A stretch of DNA of 64,000 bases from Acidobacteriota bacterium. GTDB taxonomy: Bacteria; Acidobacteriota; Terriglobia; 2-12-FULL-54-10. The stretch lies in assembly GCA_016191085.1 (NCBI GenBank), contig JACPPJ010000023.1, positions 1 through 64,000 on the forward strand, given 5' to 3'. The stretch's first letter is position 1, and every line of letters begins with the position of its first letter. A program made the translations under genes and the position numbers. Shown here in pieces: positions 35,166 to 45,228 of this stretch. Below the pieces are notes generated by a model. It did not search any database. It saw nothing but the letters and a program-made list of their open reading frames with translations, and was not told where the DNA came from.

Positions 35166-35834
35166 CCGCTGCTGCTCAGATTTCCACTTTGCTATCAGGC
35201 GTTCATAATCCGCAGGAAAATCTATGTCCCACAGTATGGCTTCTTCATCTGTTTGCACGAGCTCAATTTCGGCCGCGTGCCGATGGACTATAAACCGGGC
35301 GCCTTGGTCGAGTGGAGCATCCAGCAATTCCTGGAACAAACGCCGCGCGAAGAGCACAGGGTGCCCTCGTCGGTCCTGGTAAGTAGGAATCAGAATCGGT
35401 GCGCCGCCTTCGCGAAATCGGTTCAGCAGCAGCCGCACAACGTCTGTCGTAATGACCGGATGATCCACCAAAGCCATCACAGCCGCACTCACTGGACGCT
35501 CGACGAGGTACCGCAACGCGACCTTCAATGAACTGAGCTGACCGAGCGCGTAATCGGGATTCTTAAGAATGACAATCTCCTCCGCGCTTCTGACGCCGGT
35601 AAACGTAATTTGCCTTTCGATGTCGTCCGCGTGATGGCCGAGCACGATTACGAGCGGCGACATCGCTGGTTGCAGTACATGGATCAGGTGATCGAGGAAT
35701 GTTTTCTCGCCCACCTGCAGCAGAGCTTTATCGCGGCCCATGCGGCGCGACTCGCCTGCGGCGAGGATGATACCGGCTACTGCTGATTCATTCGTCGCAA
35801 CGTGACTTGTGTGAGGCGAATTGGAAATGGGCAA
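35160..35834 (-). CDS. mocA: Molybdenum-cofactor nucleotidyltransferase (MocA/MobA-like)
   Basis: 224 residues. The N-terminal GIILAAGESRRMGRDKALL is the NTP-binding signature of MobA/MocA. MALVDHPVITTDVV contains the metal-binding Asp and HPVLFARRLFQELL follows as in MocA. MocA adds CMP to molybdopterin-Mo for xanthine-dehydrogenase-type enzymes; MobA adds GMP. Its place 14 bases after xdhC on the same strand favours MocA. The short Ser/His-rich start may include a few untranslated codons; GGACAAGGG lies upstream. Confidence 0.87.
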   Translation of the reverse strand: MPISNSPHTSHVATNESAVAGIILAAGESRRMGRDKALLQVGEKTFLDHLIHVLQPAMSPLVIVLGHHADDIERQITFTGVRSAEEIVILKNPDYALGQLSSLKVALRYLVERPVSAAVMALVDHPVITTDVVRLLLNRFREGGAPILIPTYQDRRGHPVLFARRLFQELLDAPLDQGARFIVHRHAAEIELVQTDEEAILWDIDFPADYERLIAKWKSEQQRL

Positions 35835-35848
35835 AGGCTCCCTTGTCC

Positions 35849-36664
35849 TTAGGAGACGGCCAGAATGGATTTAGGGTGCGGCTTAACGTCTTGCAACGCA
35901 TGCCGGCGGACTGCGATCAACTCAGCCACGATGCTGACGGCGATCTCTTCCGGCGTAATGGCGCCGATCTCGAGGCCAATGGGGGAATGCACGCGCTCCA
36001 ACTGCGCCGATGGAACCCCTTCTGCTTCGAGGAACTTCACGATCTCGATCGCTTTGCGCTTGCTGCCGATCATGCCGACGTAGCGCGCCTGCGTGCCCAC
36101 GGCCCAGCGCAGCACGCGCATGTCATCGCGATGACCGCGCGTCACGGCGATTATGAATGACGAGCTATTCGGAGAGAGCCTCTGGACAATGCTTTCGTAT
36201 TCGTCCGCGTATATTTCCGCGGCTTCCGGGAAGCGCTCGCGATTGGCGTATGCGTCGCGGTCGTCGATCACAACAGTGCTGAAGCCCGCCTGAGTGGCGA
36301 TTTTCGACAATGAGAGCGAAACGTGCCCGGCTCCAAAGATGTAAAGGTATGGCGTAGGAAGAATCGGTTCCACGAAGATCTCCAGCGTCCCGCCGCAAAG
36401 CAGTCCGGTATCGTAAGAAGGATTGTTGTTCAGATTGAAGGTGAGGGTGCGGGGCTTCTCTTCCTGCATCACCTCGCGAGCGGCCGCCCACACGTCGGCT
36501 TCTACGCATCCGCCGCCAACAGTGCCCACGATGGATCCATCCTCGCGGACCAGAAGCTTGGAGGATTCATAACTCGGTATGGAGCCGCGCACGTTGACGA
36601 TGGTCGCGAGAGCGCTTTTTATCCCCGCCTTGCGCAACCGCGTGATTTCTTCAAAAACGTCCAT
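35849..36664 (-). CDS. xdhC: XdhC-family molybdenum-cofactor insertion protein
   Basis: 271 residues with two parts. The XdhC/CoxI N-terminal domain reads ALATIVNVRGSIPSYESSKLLV and GTVGGGCVEADVW. The Rossmann part reads LYIFGAGHVSLSLSKIA, FSTVVIDDRDAYAN, AVTRGHRDD and VGMIGSKRKA. Such proteins bind, sulfurate and pass the Mo cofactor to xanthine dehydrogenase and related enzymes. It forms an operon with mocA. The hydroxylase subunits are not in the window. Confidence 0.92.
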   Translation of the reverse strand: MDVFEEITRLRKAGIKSALATIVNVRGSIPSYESSKLLVREDGSIVGTVGGGCVEADVWAAAREVMQEEKPRTLTFNLNNNPSYDTGLLCGGTLEIFVEPILPTPYLYIFGAGHVSLSLSKIATQAGFSTVVIDDRDAYANRERFPEAAEIYADEYESIVQRLSPNSSSFIIAVTRGHRDDMRVLRWAVGTQARYVGMIGSKRKAIEIVKFLEAEGVPSAQLERVHSPIGLEIGAITPEEIAVSIVAELIAVRRHALQDVKPHPKSILAVS

Positions 36665-36750
36665 CCGCCATTATCGTAACGCAGGGGGAATGGGGTTTCA
36701 ACTAACAGGCATTGTGCAGTAGCAACTAACACACATGATATAGTTGGACC

Positions 36751-36921
36751 ATGACGACGGTTGTTATTCCCGCTGAACTTGCCAATCGCACCGATTTAGT
36801 TGCGGTCCCGAGTGACGAATACGAAAAGTTTATTGCTTGGCAGCGGCAGTTGAAATCAGCACATTTAGGATCTTCTATGAACTCACGCAAAATCCCGGCT
36901 CGTTCACGTGTACCACGTTGA
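36751..36921 (+). CDS. Small antitoxin-like protein, probably truncated
   Basis: 56 residues. MTTVVIPAELANRTDLVAVP then SDEYEKFIAWQRQLK resembles the core of small AbrB/MazE- or Phd-like antitoxins, in which an (L/V)VxxPxxEYExF pattern is common. The usual longer C-terminal toxin-binding tail is missing, and no toxin gene follows. It may be an orphan or decayed antitoxin. No strong ribosome-binding site was found. Confidence 0.4.
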   Translation: MTTVVIPAELANRTDLVAVPSDEYEKFIAWQRQLKSAHLGSSMNSRKIPARSRVPR

Positions 36922-36965
36922 GCGACGAACCTCAACAACGTACTAAAGCTGACCACCTGCGTTCT

Positions 36966-37505
<540 letters not shown>

Positions 37506-37548
37506 AGTCACTCCCTATGGGTCTGCTGGAGCCGGGGCATCAATTCAG

Positions 37549-38175
37549 TTAAGACGCGGGAACGCGCTCAATAACGACCTTCTGCAGCACTGGCGGCGTC
37601 ACCGGCTTCGACTGTTCCCGGTCGCCTGGAACTTTCGGAACGCGAGCAATCTTCTTGACGACATCCAGCCCTTCGACGACTTGACCGAAGATCGTGTAAT
37701 CTTTGGCCGCTAACCCAACGGGGCCTTCTGTAATGAAGAACTGGCTGCCATTGGTGTTGGGCCCTGAATTGGCCATGGCGAGGCGTCCCGCTTTATCGAA
37801 ATTGATATTGGGCGAGGATTCATTCTGGAACTTGTATCCAGGGCCACCCATGCCGGTGCCTGTCGGGTCGCCGCCCTGGATCATGAACTCTGGAATGACG
37901 CGATGGAATACCGTCCCATCGTAGTAGCGGCCCTTCTTGGTCTGGCCGGTTTTCGGGTCTTTGTATTCCTTGTTGCCTTCGGCAAGGTCAACGAAGTTCT
38001 TGACCGTGATCGGCGCTTCTTTCTCGTAAAGCTCGCAAACGATATTTCCCATGCTGGTCTGAAGCGTGGCGTACGTTCCCGGTTTGCGCTTTTGTGCCAG
38101 AGCAGAGGGAACGGTAAGAGCGACAATCGTGACGAAGATTGCCGAACAGGCGAGCAGAGCAAAACTCTTTTTCAT
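37549..38175 (-). CDS. Peptidyl-prolyl isomerase, cyclophilin type (exported)
   Basis: 208 residues. A signal peptide (KKSFALLACSAIFVTIVALT, cleavage near ALAQ) sends it to the periplasm. The domain YATLQTSMGNIVCELYEKEA, TVFHRVIPEFMIQGGDP and NGSQFFITEGP keep all cyclophilin features. It differs from the downstream paralogue mainly in the leader and the last 25 residues. The start at 38175 places a short GAGGATTC before it. Both genes are on one strand and could form an operon. Confidence 0.93.
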   Translation of the reverse strand: MKKSFALLACSAIFVTIVALTVPSALAQKRKPGTYATLQTSMGNIVCELYEKEAPITVKNFVDLAEGNKEYKDPKTGQTKKGRYYDGTVFHRVIPEFMIQGGDPTGTGMGGPGYKFQNESSPNINFDKAGRLAMANSGPNTNGSQFFITEGPVGLAAKDYTIFGQVVEGLDVVKKIARVPKVPGDREQSKPVTPPVLQKVVIERVPAS

Positions 38176-39146
38176 GAATCCTCCGTGCCGCCGCTGGACG
38201 CGTTCGGGCAGCGGGATTGTTCACGCAGCCGGCGCGAAATAGCTGAGGGGAGCGGCAGATCTTCCTTGAAATGGTGGCGGCAACTCCGAACCGTCAGTCC
38301 GGCTCGGGCGCTGGCGTTCCACTTCGGCATTATCCAGCAAAATAGATGCAAGTGACAAGGGAGGAACGTGACAAGACAAGGCACTGTTCTAGCGATTCTG
38401 TTGAAAGCTGGATGAAGGAGCTCCGAGGTAAGGTAAGCGTCAGGCAACGCATCTCTCGCGGCCAAGATGTAGCAGCGGAAGCGAGGACGATCCTGTACTT
38501 CCAGGCGCTGAGCACCACCTGGAGCAAAACGGAGAATGGCCGGATTATCGTCGGCCACCAACACGTTTACTGAGAGAACGACCGGAGCGGGAAAGGACGA
38601 CTTTCTCTTCAGCCTTCTACGTGCTGCGGCGTGGCTGAAGAAGAGGAACCCTAATGTTGCATATCTGGACGTTGCGGTACCTGCGAGCTTAACTGGCCAG
38701 CTCGCGCAGGGCGCGACTCGATTTCTGCACAGTACGCGTCCCGATTGGGCGAATCAGGGAGCGAGCTTCGCACACGATTGCGCCAAGGGCGCCGGTCTGC
38801 CAAGCTTTCTCAGAAGGTCTTTGCTTCGTCCAGAGACAGGTACAAGCCGCAACGATTGCTGCACAGTCGCGCTGGAATTCTTCACCATCATCAGCGCGCA
38901 GAAGAGCATCATATGAGAGACTCGATCTTCCTTCTTCATGTTTACCACCTTCCCGCCATATGTTTTTGCTGCATGTCAGGAGTCTACAGGCGTGGGTCCG
39001 ATGGCACAATGGTGCCACAGGTTCAATTTTGTGGGCCTGAAGTACTAGTACTCCCGTCGAGTTGTATGGGACCAAGTACTATTGTCGAATTGCTTATACT
39101 GTGGAATCATCTAGCCGATTAATACAGTGGCTGAGTATACCGTCAC
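38176..39146. other. Region without a convincing gene; possible decayed receiver
   Basis: About 970 bases. On the minus strand near 38490-38570, VLVADDNPAILRF looks like the start of a receiver, but the rest of that frame does not continue the fold. Other frames of 60-130 codons on both strands lack motifs and ribosome-binding sites. It may contain decayed regulatory genes. The last 50 bases before 39147 contain TTATACT, which could be part of the kinase promoter. Confidence 0.4.
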
Positions 39147-40994
39147 ATGTTTGAATTCATCAAACGGTCGCAGAGGAAAAAACAAAGCTCGTCCAGCCCG
39201 GCGGCCGGTGCTCCACAGAAAACAGTAGTCGCCACGAAGCTTGCCGGAGTTCAAGCCGCCAGCGCACAAGGAACATCGCGACAGCCGGTATGGAAAGTCG
39301 GCCACACGATGCGCGTGCAGGGTCTAGGTGATTTTCTCATCCATGACATCAAAGGTGGAGAAGGCAAGAGCGGCATGGGGGTCGTCTACATTGTAGTAGA
39401 CGCCAATTCGACCGCCTTCGCGGTTAAAACCCTCCAAAGGTGCTATCTGGAAACGATAGCGCTCCAGCATCAGTTTCGCCGGGAATGTGAAACCTGGGTC
39501 AAGCTGGAGCGGCATCCAAACATCGTACGCGCCTACTACGTTTCCACCATTGATGCTCAGCCGTACGTCTTTTTGGAATTCGTAAGCGGGTCTGATCTCC
39601 GCAAGAAAATCTCTTCTGGCCGGATTCCTCTTCGCAATGTGCTGCGATATTCGATTCAGTTCTGCCGGGGCATGGCCTACGCCGGCAAGAAGGTTCCCGG
39701 CCTGGTGCATCGAGACATTAAACCGGAGAATTGCCTGCTTACATCCGATGATGTTTTGAAAATAACCGATTTCGGGTTGGTAAAGGTGCTGGCGGGCTCG
39801 GGACCCGTCGCGAGCGCCTCCGGAGAGCGTTATGAGGATGATTCGCGAACCAGGCATTTCACGACCATGCAAGGCGAAATCGGGGTCGGAACGATGCCGT
39901 ACATGGCTCCAGAACAATTCACAAATTTTACTGATGTGACAGTACAGGCCGACATCTACTCCTTCGGAATAATGCTTTACGAGTTGCTCACGGGCCAGCG
40001 GCCGCTTAAGGCGCAGGGTTTGGACCAGTGGTATTACCATCATTTGAAGGTCACGCCACCCGACCCCACTCTGGCCAACCCGCAGGTCAGTTCCGACTTG
40101 TGTCAGTTGACCATGCGGTGCTTGGCGAAAAACCCGCAAGACCGATCTGACAGTTTCCTCGCTTTGGAGAACGAATTGTCGTTCATTCTATCCCGGCAGT
40201 ACGGCGAAGAACTTCCTTCAGCGGAGTCCGAGGATCTGGAGATTTGGGAACTCCTGAATAAGGGAACCGCGCTCTTCAATTTGGGCCAGACAAAAGCGGC
40301 CCTAGAGTGCCTCGATAGAGCGCTCGCCGCTTCCCCCCGATTAGACGGGGCATGGCTGAACAAAGGTGTGATCCTTGCCAGCATGGGACGTTTCCATGCA
40401 GCGCTGGAGTGTTATGACAAGGCGGTTGAGATCAACCCCAAGTCAGCTCACGCATGGTATAACCGTGGAATCGTCTGTCAGACGCAGGACATGTGCGAAC
40501 AATCGCTGCTCAGCTATACTCGTGCGCTGGAGCTCGACCCCTACTCCGATTTCGCGTGGGTGAACAAAGGAGTCATGCTACGAAAACTCAATCGCGCCGA
40601 GGAAGCCGTAGCGTGCTATGACCGGGCCCTGGCGATCAATCCCAATTCAGCGGTGGTTTGGTACAACAAAGGGTTTGCTCTCCGGCAACTCGGCCGTGTA
40701 CAAGAAGAGTTGCAGTGCTACGACCGTGCGTTGGCAATCGATCCACAAAGTATTGACGCATGGTTGAACAAAGGCGCTGCGCTCCGTAAACTAAACCGTC
40801 TGATCGAGGCAGACGTCTGTTATGATCGTGTTCTTGCTGCGGAGCCCCGGCACGCGGCCGCGTGGTACAACAAAGGAATTGTGCTGCGCAGACTCGGGCA
40901 AAAGCAGCAGGCCCAATATGCGTTTCAGAAGGCTGCGGTTTTGGACCCGAAAATCGCCACAGACTTGAAGCGGCAAGGATTATACTCAGGATGA
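39147..40994 (+). CDS. Ser/Thr protein kinase with C-terminal TPR repeats
   Basis: 615 residues. A Ser/Ala/Lys-rich N-terminus precedes the kinase domain (about 60-350) with an unusual Gly loop GGEGKSGMGVVY, Lys94 in FAVKTL, HRDIKPEN (188-195), DFG (208-210) and MAPEQ. About seven TPR units follow (365-610), built on AWYNKG/CYDRALAIDP. There is no membrane segment, so it is cytosolic. TPRs probably bind substrates or scaffold partners. It starts the plus-strand signalling group; histidine kinases follow 55 bases on. Confidence 0.93.
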   Translation: MFEFIKRSQRKKQSSSSPAAGAPQKTVVATKLAGVQAASAQGTSRQPVWKVGHTMRVQGLGDFLIHDIKGGEGKSGMGVVYIVVDANSTAFAVKTLQRCYLETIALQHQFRRECETWVKLERHPNIVRAYYVSTIDAQPYVFLEFVSGSDLRKKISSGRIPLRNVLRYSIQFCRGMAYAGKKVPGLVHRDIKPENCLLTSDDVLKITDFGLVKVLAGSGPVASASGERYEDDSRTRHFTTMQGEIGVGTMPYMAPEQFTNFTDVTVQADIYSFGIMLYELLTGQRPLKAQGLDQWYYHHLKVTPPDPTLANPQVSSDLCQLTMRCLAKNPQDRSDSFLALENELSFILSRQYGEELPSAESEDLEIWELLNKGTALFNLGQTKAALECLDRALAASPRLDGAWLNKGVILASMGRFHAALECYDKAVEINPKSAHAWYNRGIVCQTQDMCEQSLLSYTRALELDPYSDFAWVNKGVMLRKLNRAEEAVACYDRALAINPNSAVVWYNKGFALRQLGRVQEELQCYDRALAIDPQSIDAWLNKGAALRKLNRLIEADVCYDRVLAAEPRHAAAWYNKGIVLRRLGQKQQAQYAFQKAAVLDPKIATDLKRQGLYSG

Positions 40995-41049
40995 ATTCAC
41001 GGATTACGTTAGGCGGGGGTGGATTGGTACCTTCAGAGCGGATGTTGCG

Positions 41050-42969
41050 ATGAGCGAGTTTGGCAGCGGATTGAAGCGACGGATTTGGTTGCCGTTCATA
41101 CTGGTTGCCGCGGTCGCCGTGGGCAGCGCCATAGCCCTCACTTTTTTCAGGGAACCAAGCAACGCACGGCTGTGGACGTTTACCGTGCTGGTGGTGGCCA
41201 TTATTCTCGCTGCCGGCGCGCTTTTGGTACGCAGCTTGATTCCTTCCGTGCGTGAATTGGCGAGCGCTGTGGAGCGAGTGTCTCCGGGATCCTTAGCGAA
41301 GGCCTCAAGAGACAAAGATGAAATCACAACGCTCGTTCGAACCGTGGATTCAGTCGTCACCGAATTGAGAACGCGCGAGCAGACCTGGATGGGGGACCTG
41401 GCCAAGCGCAACCAGCTTGTTCAGCAGCTTTCGCGAACCGTCCAGGAGCAGGCAGCGAGTCTTGAGACCACGCTCAATTCTGTAGATATGGCCGTTTGCT
41501 TGTTCGATTCGAACGGCAATCTGATCCACGTCAACCAGCGATTTTCCTCACTGCTCGGATTGGGCGCTGACAAGCTGAAGGAGATGGGCCTGCTGCCGAT
41601 CGTGTCGGAGCTGCAGAAGCTGGTTTCCCGTCCTGAAGAACTGGTAGGCGCTGCCGAAGAAATCTATCGAAAGCCGTCGGTAGCGAGAAGTATTACTCTT
41701 CCATGCGACGGTGGAAGCGTTCGCATGTATTGCGCTCCCCTGTTGGGAGAGCTAAGCAGCCTGATCGGCATCGTGGTTTCCAAAGGCGAGAGTACCGATG
41801 CTTCCGTGGTAGACCGGTTGAAGTCGGAGTTCATTTCAACTGTATCGCACGAACTGCGCACTCCCTTGACCGCCATTCACGGCGCGCTGGGGCTTGTGCT
41901 CGGAGGAGCAGCCGGCCCGGTCTCGGAATCAATGCGCGAGCTTCTAGACATCGCCGATACCAACGCCAACCGCATGATTCAGCTCGTCAACGACATTCTG
42001 GAAATATTCCGAATCGAAAGCGGCAAGCTCCAACTGCAGCCCGAGCCAATTGACGTTGCGGGCCTTATTACGCGGACGTGCGAAAAGGTGCAACGGGAGG
42101 CGGCAGCGGCAGGCATTCACGTGGAAACCCGCATGTCTGCTGGGTTGCCACCTGTGCTCGTGGATTCGGAGCAAGTAGAGATCGTGTTGGAGAAGCTGAT
42201 TTCCAATGCGATCAAATTCTCCACTTCCGGAACTGCCGTACACGTTGGCGCTGAGCCGATGGATGGAGCCCCTGAATTGATGGTGGTCTGGGTTCGCGAC
42301 TTCGGTGCGGGAATTCCCTTGGAGGCACAGGAAAGAATCTTCGAAAAATTTGAGCAGGTTGAAAATGTGATGACCCGCCAGCACCAGGGGCCGGGGCTCG
42401 GACTGGCGATTTGTCGCGGCATTGTTGAGGGCCACGGAGGCCGCATCTGGCTGAAGAGCGAATCTGGGAAAGGCAGTACTTTTTATATGAGCCTTCCGGT
42501 TGCGCATTCGGCGGCTGTGCAGCCGATGAGATCAGCATTGACGGGGGCACCCTCACAGGATAGAGACCGGTACTTGATCATGGTAGTGGAGGACGATCCC
42601 GACACTCGCAACGTGATCTGCCGCATTCTGCAGTCCGGCGGCCACTTTGTTATGGGGCTGGAAGAGGGCTCCGCGGCGGCAGAGTTGGCCATGCGCCATC
42701 ATCCGGAAGTAATCACGTTGGACTTGCTTTTGCCGGGAATGTGCGGCCTGGATATTCTCCGGGCACTTAAGGCAAACGAGCAAACACGCTCCATACCAGT
42801 CATCTGCGTCTCCATATCTGACGATTTGATGCCCCAGGCGATCGAACTCGGAGCGCTGCAATATATCCGTAAACCAGTGGATCCCAATGCGCTGCTCGAA
42901 GCGGTGAGGTTGGCACATGCTTCAGCCACACGTGCCCCGGAGAAGGAGATCTCAGCGGGCAGGAGATAA
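41050..42969 (+). CDS. Hybrid sensor histidine kinase (TM-HAMP-PAS-HisKA-HATPase-receiver)
   Basis: 639 residues. Two close membrane helices (about 12-32 and 42-62) leave almost no sensor loop. A HAMP-like linker, a PAS domain (TLNSVDMAVCLFDSNGNLI) and the H-box STVSHELRTPLTAI (His267) follow, then N, G1 and G2 boxes (EKLISNAIKFS, RDFGAGIP, GPGLGLAICRGIV). A C-terminal receiver has EDDPD, LDLLLPG and YIRKPVD. Input is probably membrane state or an intracellular signal. It is followed after 7 bases by a single receiver. Confidence 0.94.
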   Translation: MSEFGSGLKRRIWLPFILVAAVAVGSAIALTFFREPSNARLWTFTVLVVAIILAAGALLVRSLIPSVRELASAVERVSPGSLAKASRDKDEITTLVRTVDSVVTELRTREQTWMGDLAKRNQLVQQLSRTVQEQAASLETTLNSVDMAVCLFDSNGNLIHVNQRFSSLLGLGADKLKEMGLLPIVSELQKLVSRPEELVGAAEEIYRKPSVARSITLPCDGGSVRMYCAPLLGELSSLIGIVVSKGESTDASVVDRLKSEFISTVSHELRTPLTAIHGALGLVLGGAAGPVSESMRELLDIADTNANRMIQLVNDILEIFRIESGKLQLQPEPIDVAGLITRTCEKVQREAAAAGIHVETRMSAGLPPVLVDSEQVEIVLEKLISNAIKFSTSGTAVHVGAEPMDGAPELMVVWVRDFGAGIPLEAQERIFEKFEQVENVMTRQHQGPGLGLAICRGIVEGHGGRIWLKSESGKGSTFYMSLPVAHSAAVQPMRSALTGAPSQDRDRYLIMVVEDDPDTRNVICRILQSGGHFVMGLEEGSAAAELAMRHHPEVITLDLLLPGMCGLDILRALKANEQTRSIPVICVSISDDLMPQAIELGALQYIRKPVDPNALLEAVRLAHASATRAPEKEISAGRR

Positions 42970-42976
42970 GTTTGCA

Positions 42977-43363
42977 ATGGAAATAAGAAAAGTATTGCTT
43001 GTCGAAGATGATGAGGATATCCAGAAAGTTGCCCGCATCAGTTTGCAGTTTCGTGGGGGCTGGGATGTAACGCTGGCCATGGATGGCGAACAATGTTTAT
43101 CCGCTGCCGCCAAAGAGCGCCCCGACCTGATCCTGTTGGATTGCATGATGCCCAAAATGGACGGATACGAAGCATGCCGCCGTCTAAAACAGGATCCTGC
43201 GCTGCGTGACATTCCGGTAATATTCCTCACTGCTAGGGCCCAGGAGACAGAAGTAAAAAAGGGGCTTTTGCTGGGGGCGATCGGATACCTGATTAAGCCA
43301 TTCAATCCTATGAGCCTCGCAGCAGAAATCAAACAGATTCTGCAGAATGAAAAGGGAACATAG
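42977..43363 (+). CDS. Single-domain response regulator (CheY-like)
   Basis: 128 residues from the ATG at 42977, with GCAGGAGAT upstream; a longer frame overlaps the previous gene without a site. A complete receiver: LLVEDDEDIQ, acceptor Asp in LLDCMMPKMDG, IFLTARAQ and YLIKPFNP. No output domain. It probably takes phosphate from the flanking kinases and passes it or docks on a target. The next kinase starts two bases after its stop, so the three genes are co-translated. Confidence 0.93.
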   Translation: MEIRKVLLVEDDEDIQKVARISLQFRGGWDVTLAMDGEQCLSAAAKERPDLILLDCMMPKMDGYEACRRLKQDPALRDIPVIFLTARAQETEVKKGLLLGAIGYLIKPFNPMSLAAEIKQILQNEKGT

Positions 43364-43365
43364 CG

Positions 43366-44442
43366 ATGCAGACGACGGATGCAGACGTTTATTGCCCCGA
43401 GAGCATTCTGGAGGCATTGCCGCGAGGAACGGTGGTGACGGATCTGGATTGGCGAATCCGTTATGCGAATCAGCTCGTGGCTCGCGCCTTACGCTGTTCC
43501 ATCAACGAACTCGTAGGCGAACACCTCTGCGTGGTGGGCCGCAAGGTCAGGGTCGTTGACTCCTCGCATGAACTACTGGATTTTCTTGTTCATTTGACGA
43601 AGAACCCTCCGGATCGCCTCGAAGTCAAGATGGTTCAGGTACGAATTCCGGAACGACGATCGATCCACATTACTGTCCAACCGTATTGCCCGGACGGAGC
43701 CGTAAGAGTGGGATATCTCTTCACCTTTGCCGAGTATACGCGTGAAGCCGAAATCATAGAGATGAAGGATCACTTCATCTCGGACGCTTCCCACGAATTG
43801 CGCACGCCCATGACTTCGATTAAAGGCTCTTTAGAGCTTCTCCTGGGCGGGTATGCCGGCGAGTTGCCGGATTCCGCTACAGAATTACTGGGAATCTGCC
43901 TCACGGCTGTGGATCGGCTGATTCGCCTGATCAACGACCTGCTGGACATCGCCAAGATAGAAGCCGGAGAGATGGAGTTGCACTTGAACCACGTTCGAAT
44001 TCTGGAATGCGTCAACAGGTGCGTCAGGGCCGTCTCGTCATTGGCGACAGCGCACAAGGTCACCATCCGCGTTGAGTCTTCCGACCGCATTCCAGAGGCG
44101 CTTGCCGATCGTGACCGAATTGAACAAGTGATTACGAATCTGCTCTCCAATGCTTTGAAGTATTCGCCCAGCGAGAGCTGTATCCGTGTTCGCGTGCAAG
44201 CCCCCGCCGAATCGATTGTCGTGTCGGTAATCGATCAGGGCCCTGGAATTCCGCCTGATAAACTGAACAGGGTATTTGACCGCTTCCATCAACTGGAAGG
44301 AGCAAAGAAGGGAACCGGGCTGGGGCTGACGATTTCGCGAGCGTTGGTGGAACAGCACGGCGGCAGGATATGGGTGGAGAGTGAGATGAGCCGGGGCGCA
44401 AGCTTCCACTTTGAGCTACCGGCGTTGCCCGCCAATAGGTGA
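43366..44442 (+). CDS. PAS-type sensor histidine kinase (cytosolic)
   Basis: 358 residues without membrane helices. The PAS domain (about 15-130) starts ILEALPRGTVVTDLDWRIRY. The H-box is ISDASHELRTPMTSIKGSLE, followed by N, G1 and G2 boxes (VITNLLSNALKYS, VIDQGPGIPP, KGTGLGLTISRAL). The ATG lies two bases after the receiver stop. It converges exactly on the J-domain gene; the two stops abut at 44442/44443. Confidence 0.93.
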   Translation: MQTTDADVYCPESILEALPRGTVVTDLDWRIRYANQLVARALRCSINELVGEHLCVVGRKVRVVDSSHELLDFLVHLTKNPPDRLEVKMVQVRIPERRSIHITVQPYCPDGAVRVGYLFTFAEYTREAEIIEMKDHFISDASHELRTPMTSIKGSLELLLGGYAGELPDSATELLGICLTAVDRLIRLINDLLDIAKIEAGEMELHLNHVRILECVNRCVRAVSSLATAHKVTIRVESSDRIPEALADRDRIEQVITNLLSNALKYSPSESCIRVRVQAPAESIVVSVIDQGPGIPPDKLNRVFDRFHQLEGAKKGTGLGLTISRALVEQHGGRIWVESEMSRGASFHFELPALPANR

Positions 44443-45228
44443 TTACGCGCTCCCCAACACATTTAGGACCTTCTGTAGCTTTGGGTCCTGTGAGCGTCTG
44501 CCGCATAGAATGGCAACGCGGCGGCTCAACTCCAGGATAATGATGTTCACGCGGCGGCTTCTCGTCATGTTCTCACTGCTGACACAATACGAACGGCACA
44601 ATTTTAGAACCTGATCCGCCTCTTGGAACGATTCGGCAGCCAAGACAAAAATGAAGGCGGAATTCTTCCACAACGAACGTTTTCTTATCGTGATGCTCGT
44701 CAACTGCGCCAACATTTCTCGGGTCGTATTCATGTTCAGCATTGGCAGGTGACGCAATCCGACCCAGTAGATTCGATTCCAGGTTTTCGCTGAAAAGCTC
44801 CACACCCAGGATTTCTCCGCCTCTTCTTTGATTTTCAGCGCCGCCCCTTGCTGTGCGATGGATTTTTTGAGAGCTTGTAGGAATTCCTGGATCACCGCCC
44901 GATCCAGAGCGGAGCTATGTTGCGGCTGGCGCCCTGTGGGTGTTCGAAGCGGAGACTCCGGTTCGGGCTCTCGAACTGGCAACGTACTAGCCGTCCGTCG
45001 AATGTCGTACTCGGCTCTCCGGCGCTTGTTGGATAATACAGAGAAGGCTTCGTTGATTTCGATCATCCGGAGCGTGGCAGCTTCAGCATCCTCTTTGGAG
45101 CGGAAGAGATCCGGATGATTGCGCTGAACTAAAGAACGGTAGTTCTGCTTAATCGTCCGCAGCGGCGCATCGGACGAAACGTTGAGAACGGCGTAATAAT
45201 CTTTTTCGGCAGACTTGCTAGAGGCCAT
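44443..45228 (-). CDS. J-domain protein with an unknown C-terminal domain
   Basis: 261 residues. The J domain (about 9-75) reads KDYYAVLNVSSDAPLRTIKQ and has HPD at 38-40 and EINEAFSVLSNKRRRAEYD. No Gly/Phe-rich or zinc-finger part follows. Instead a linker and a C-terminal domain of about 150 residues (AKTWNRIYWVGLRHLPMLNM onwards) that I do not recognise. It overlaps the end of the GspE-like gene by 11 bases, so translation is coupled. It may recruit a DnaK to that machine (inference). Confidence 0.88.
   Translation of the reverse strand: MASSKSAEKDYYAVLNVSSDAPLRTIKQNYRSLVQRNHPDLFRSKEDAEAATLRMIEINEAFSVLSNKRRRAEYDIRRTASTLPVREPEPESPLRTPTGRQPQHSSALDRAVIQEFLQALKKSIAQQGAALKIKEEAEKSWVWSFSAKTWNRIYWVGLRHLPMLNMNTTREMLAQLTSITIRKRSLWKNSAFIFVLAAESFQEADQVLKLCRSYCVSSENMTRSRRVNIIILELSRRVAILCGRRSQDPKLQKVLNVLGSA

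Noticed and set aside
38172-38564. Receiver-like start VLVADDNPAILRF on the minus strand
   Set aside because: Only about 13 residues look like a receiver. No frame continues the fold, so no gene or pseudogene is claimed.
38536-39075. Open frames of 60-130 codons on both strands
   Set aside because: No motif, no ribosome-binding site and no family resemblance could be found.
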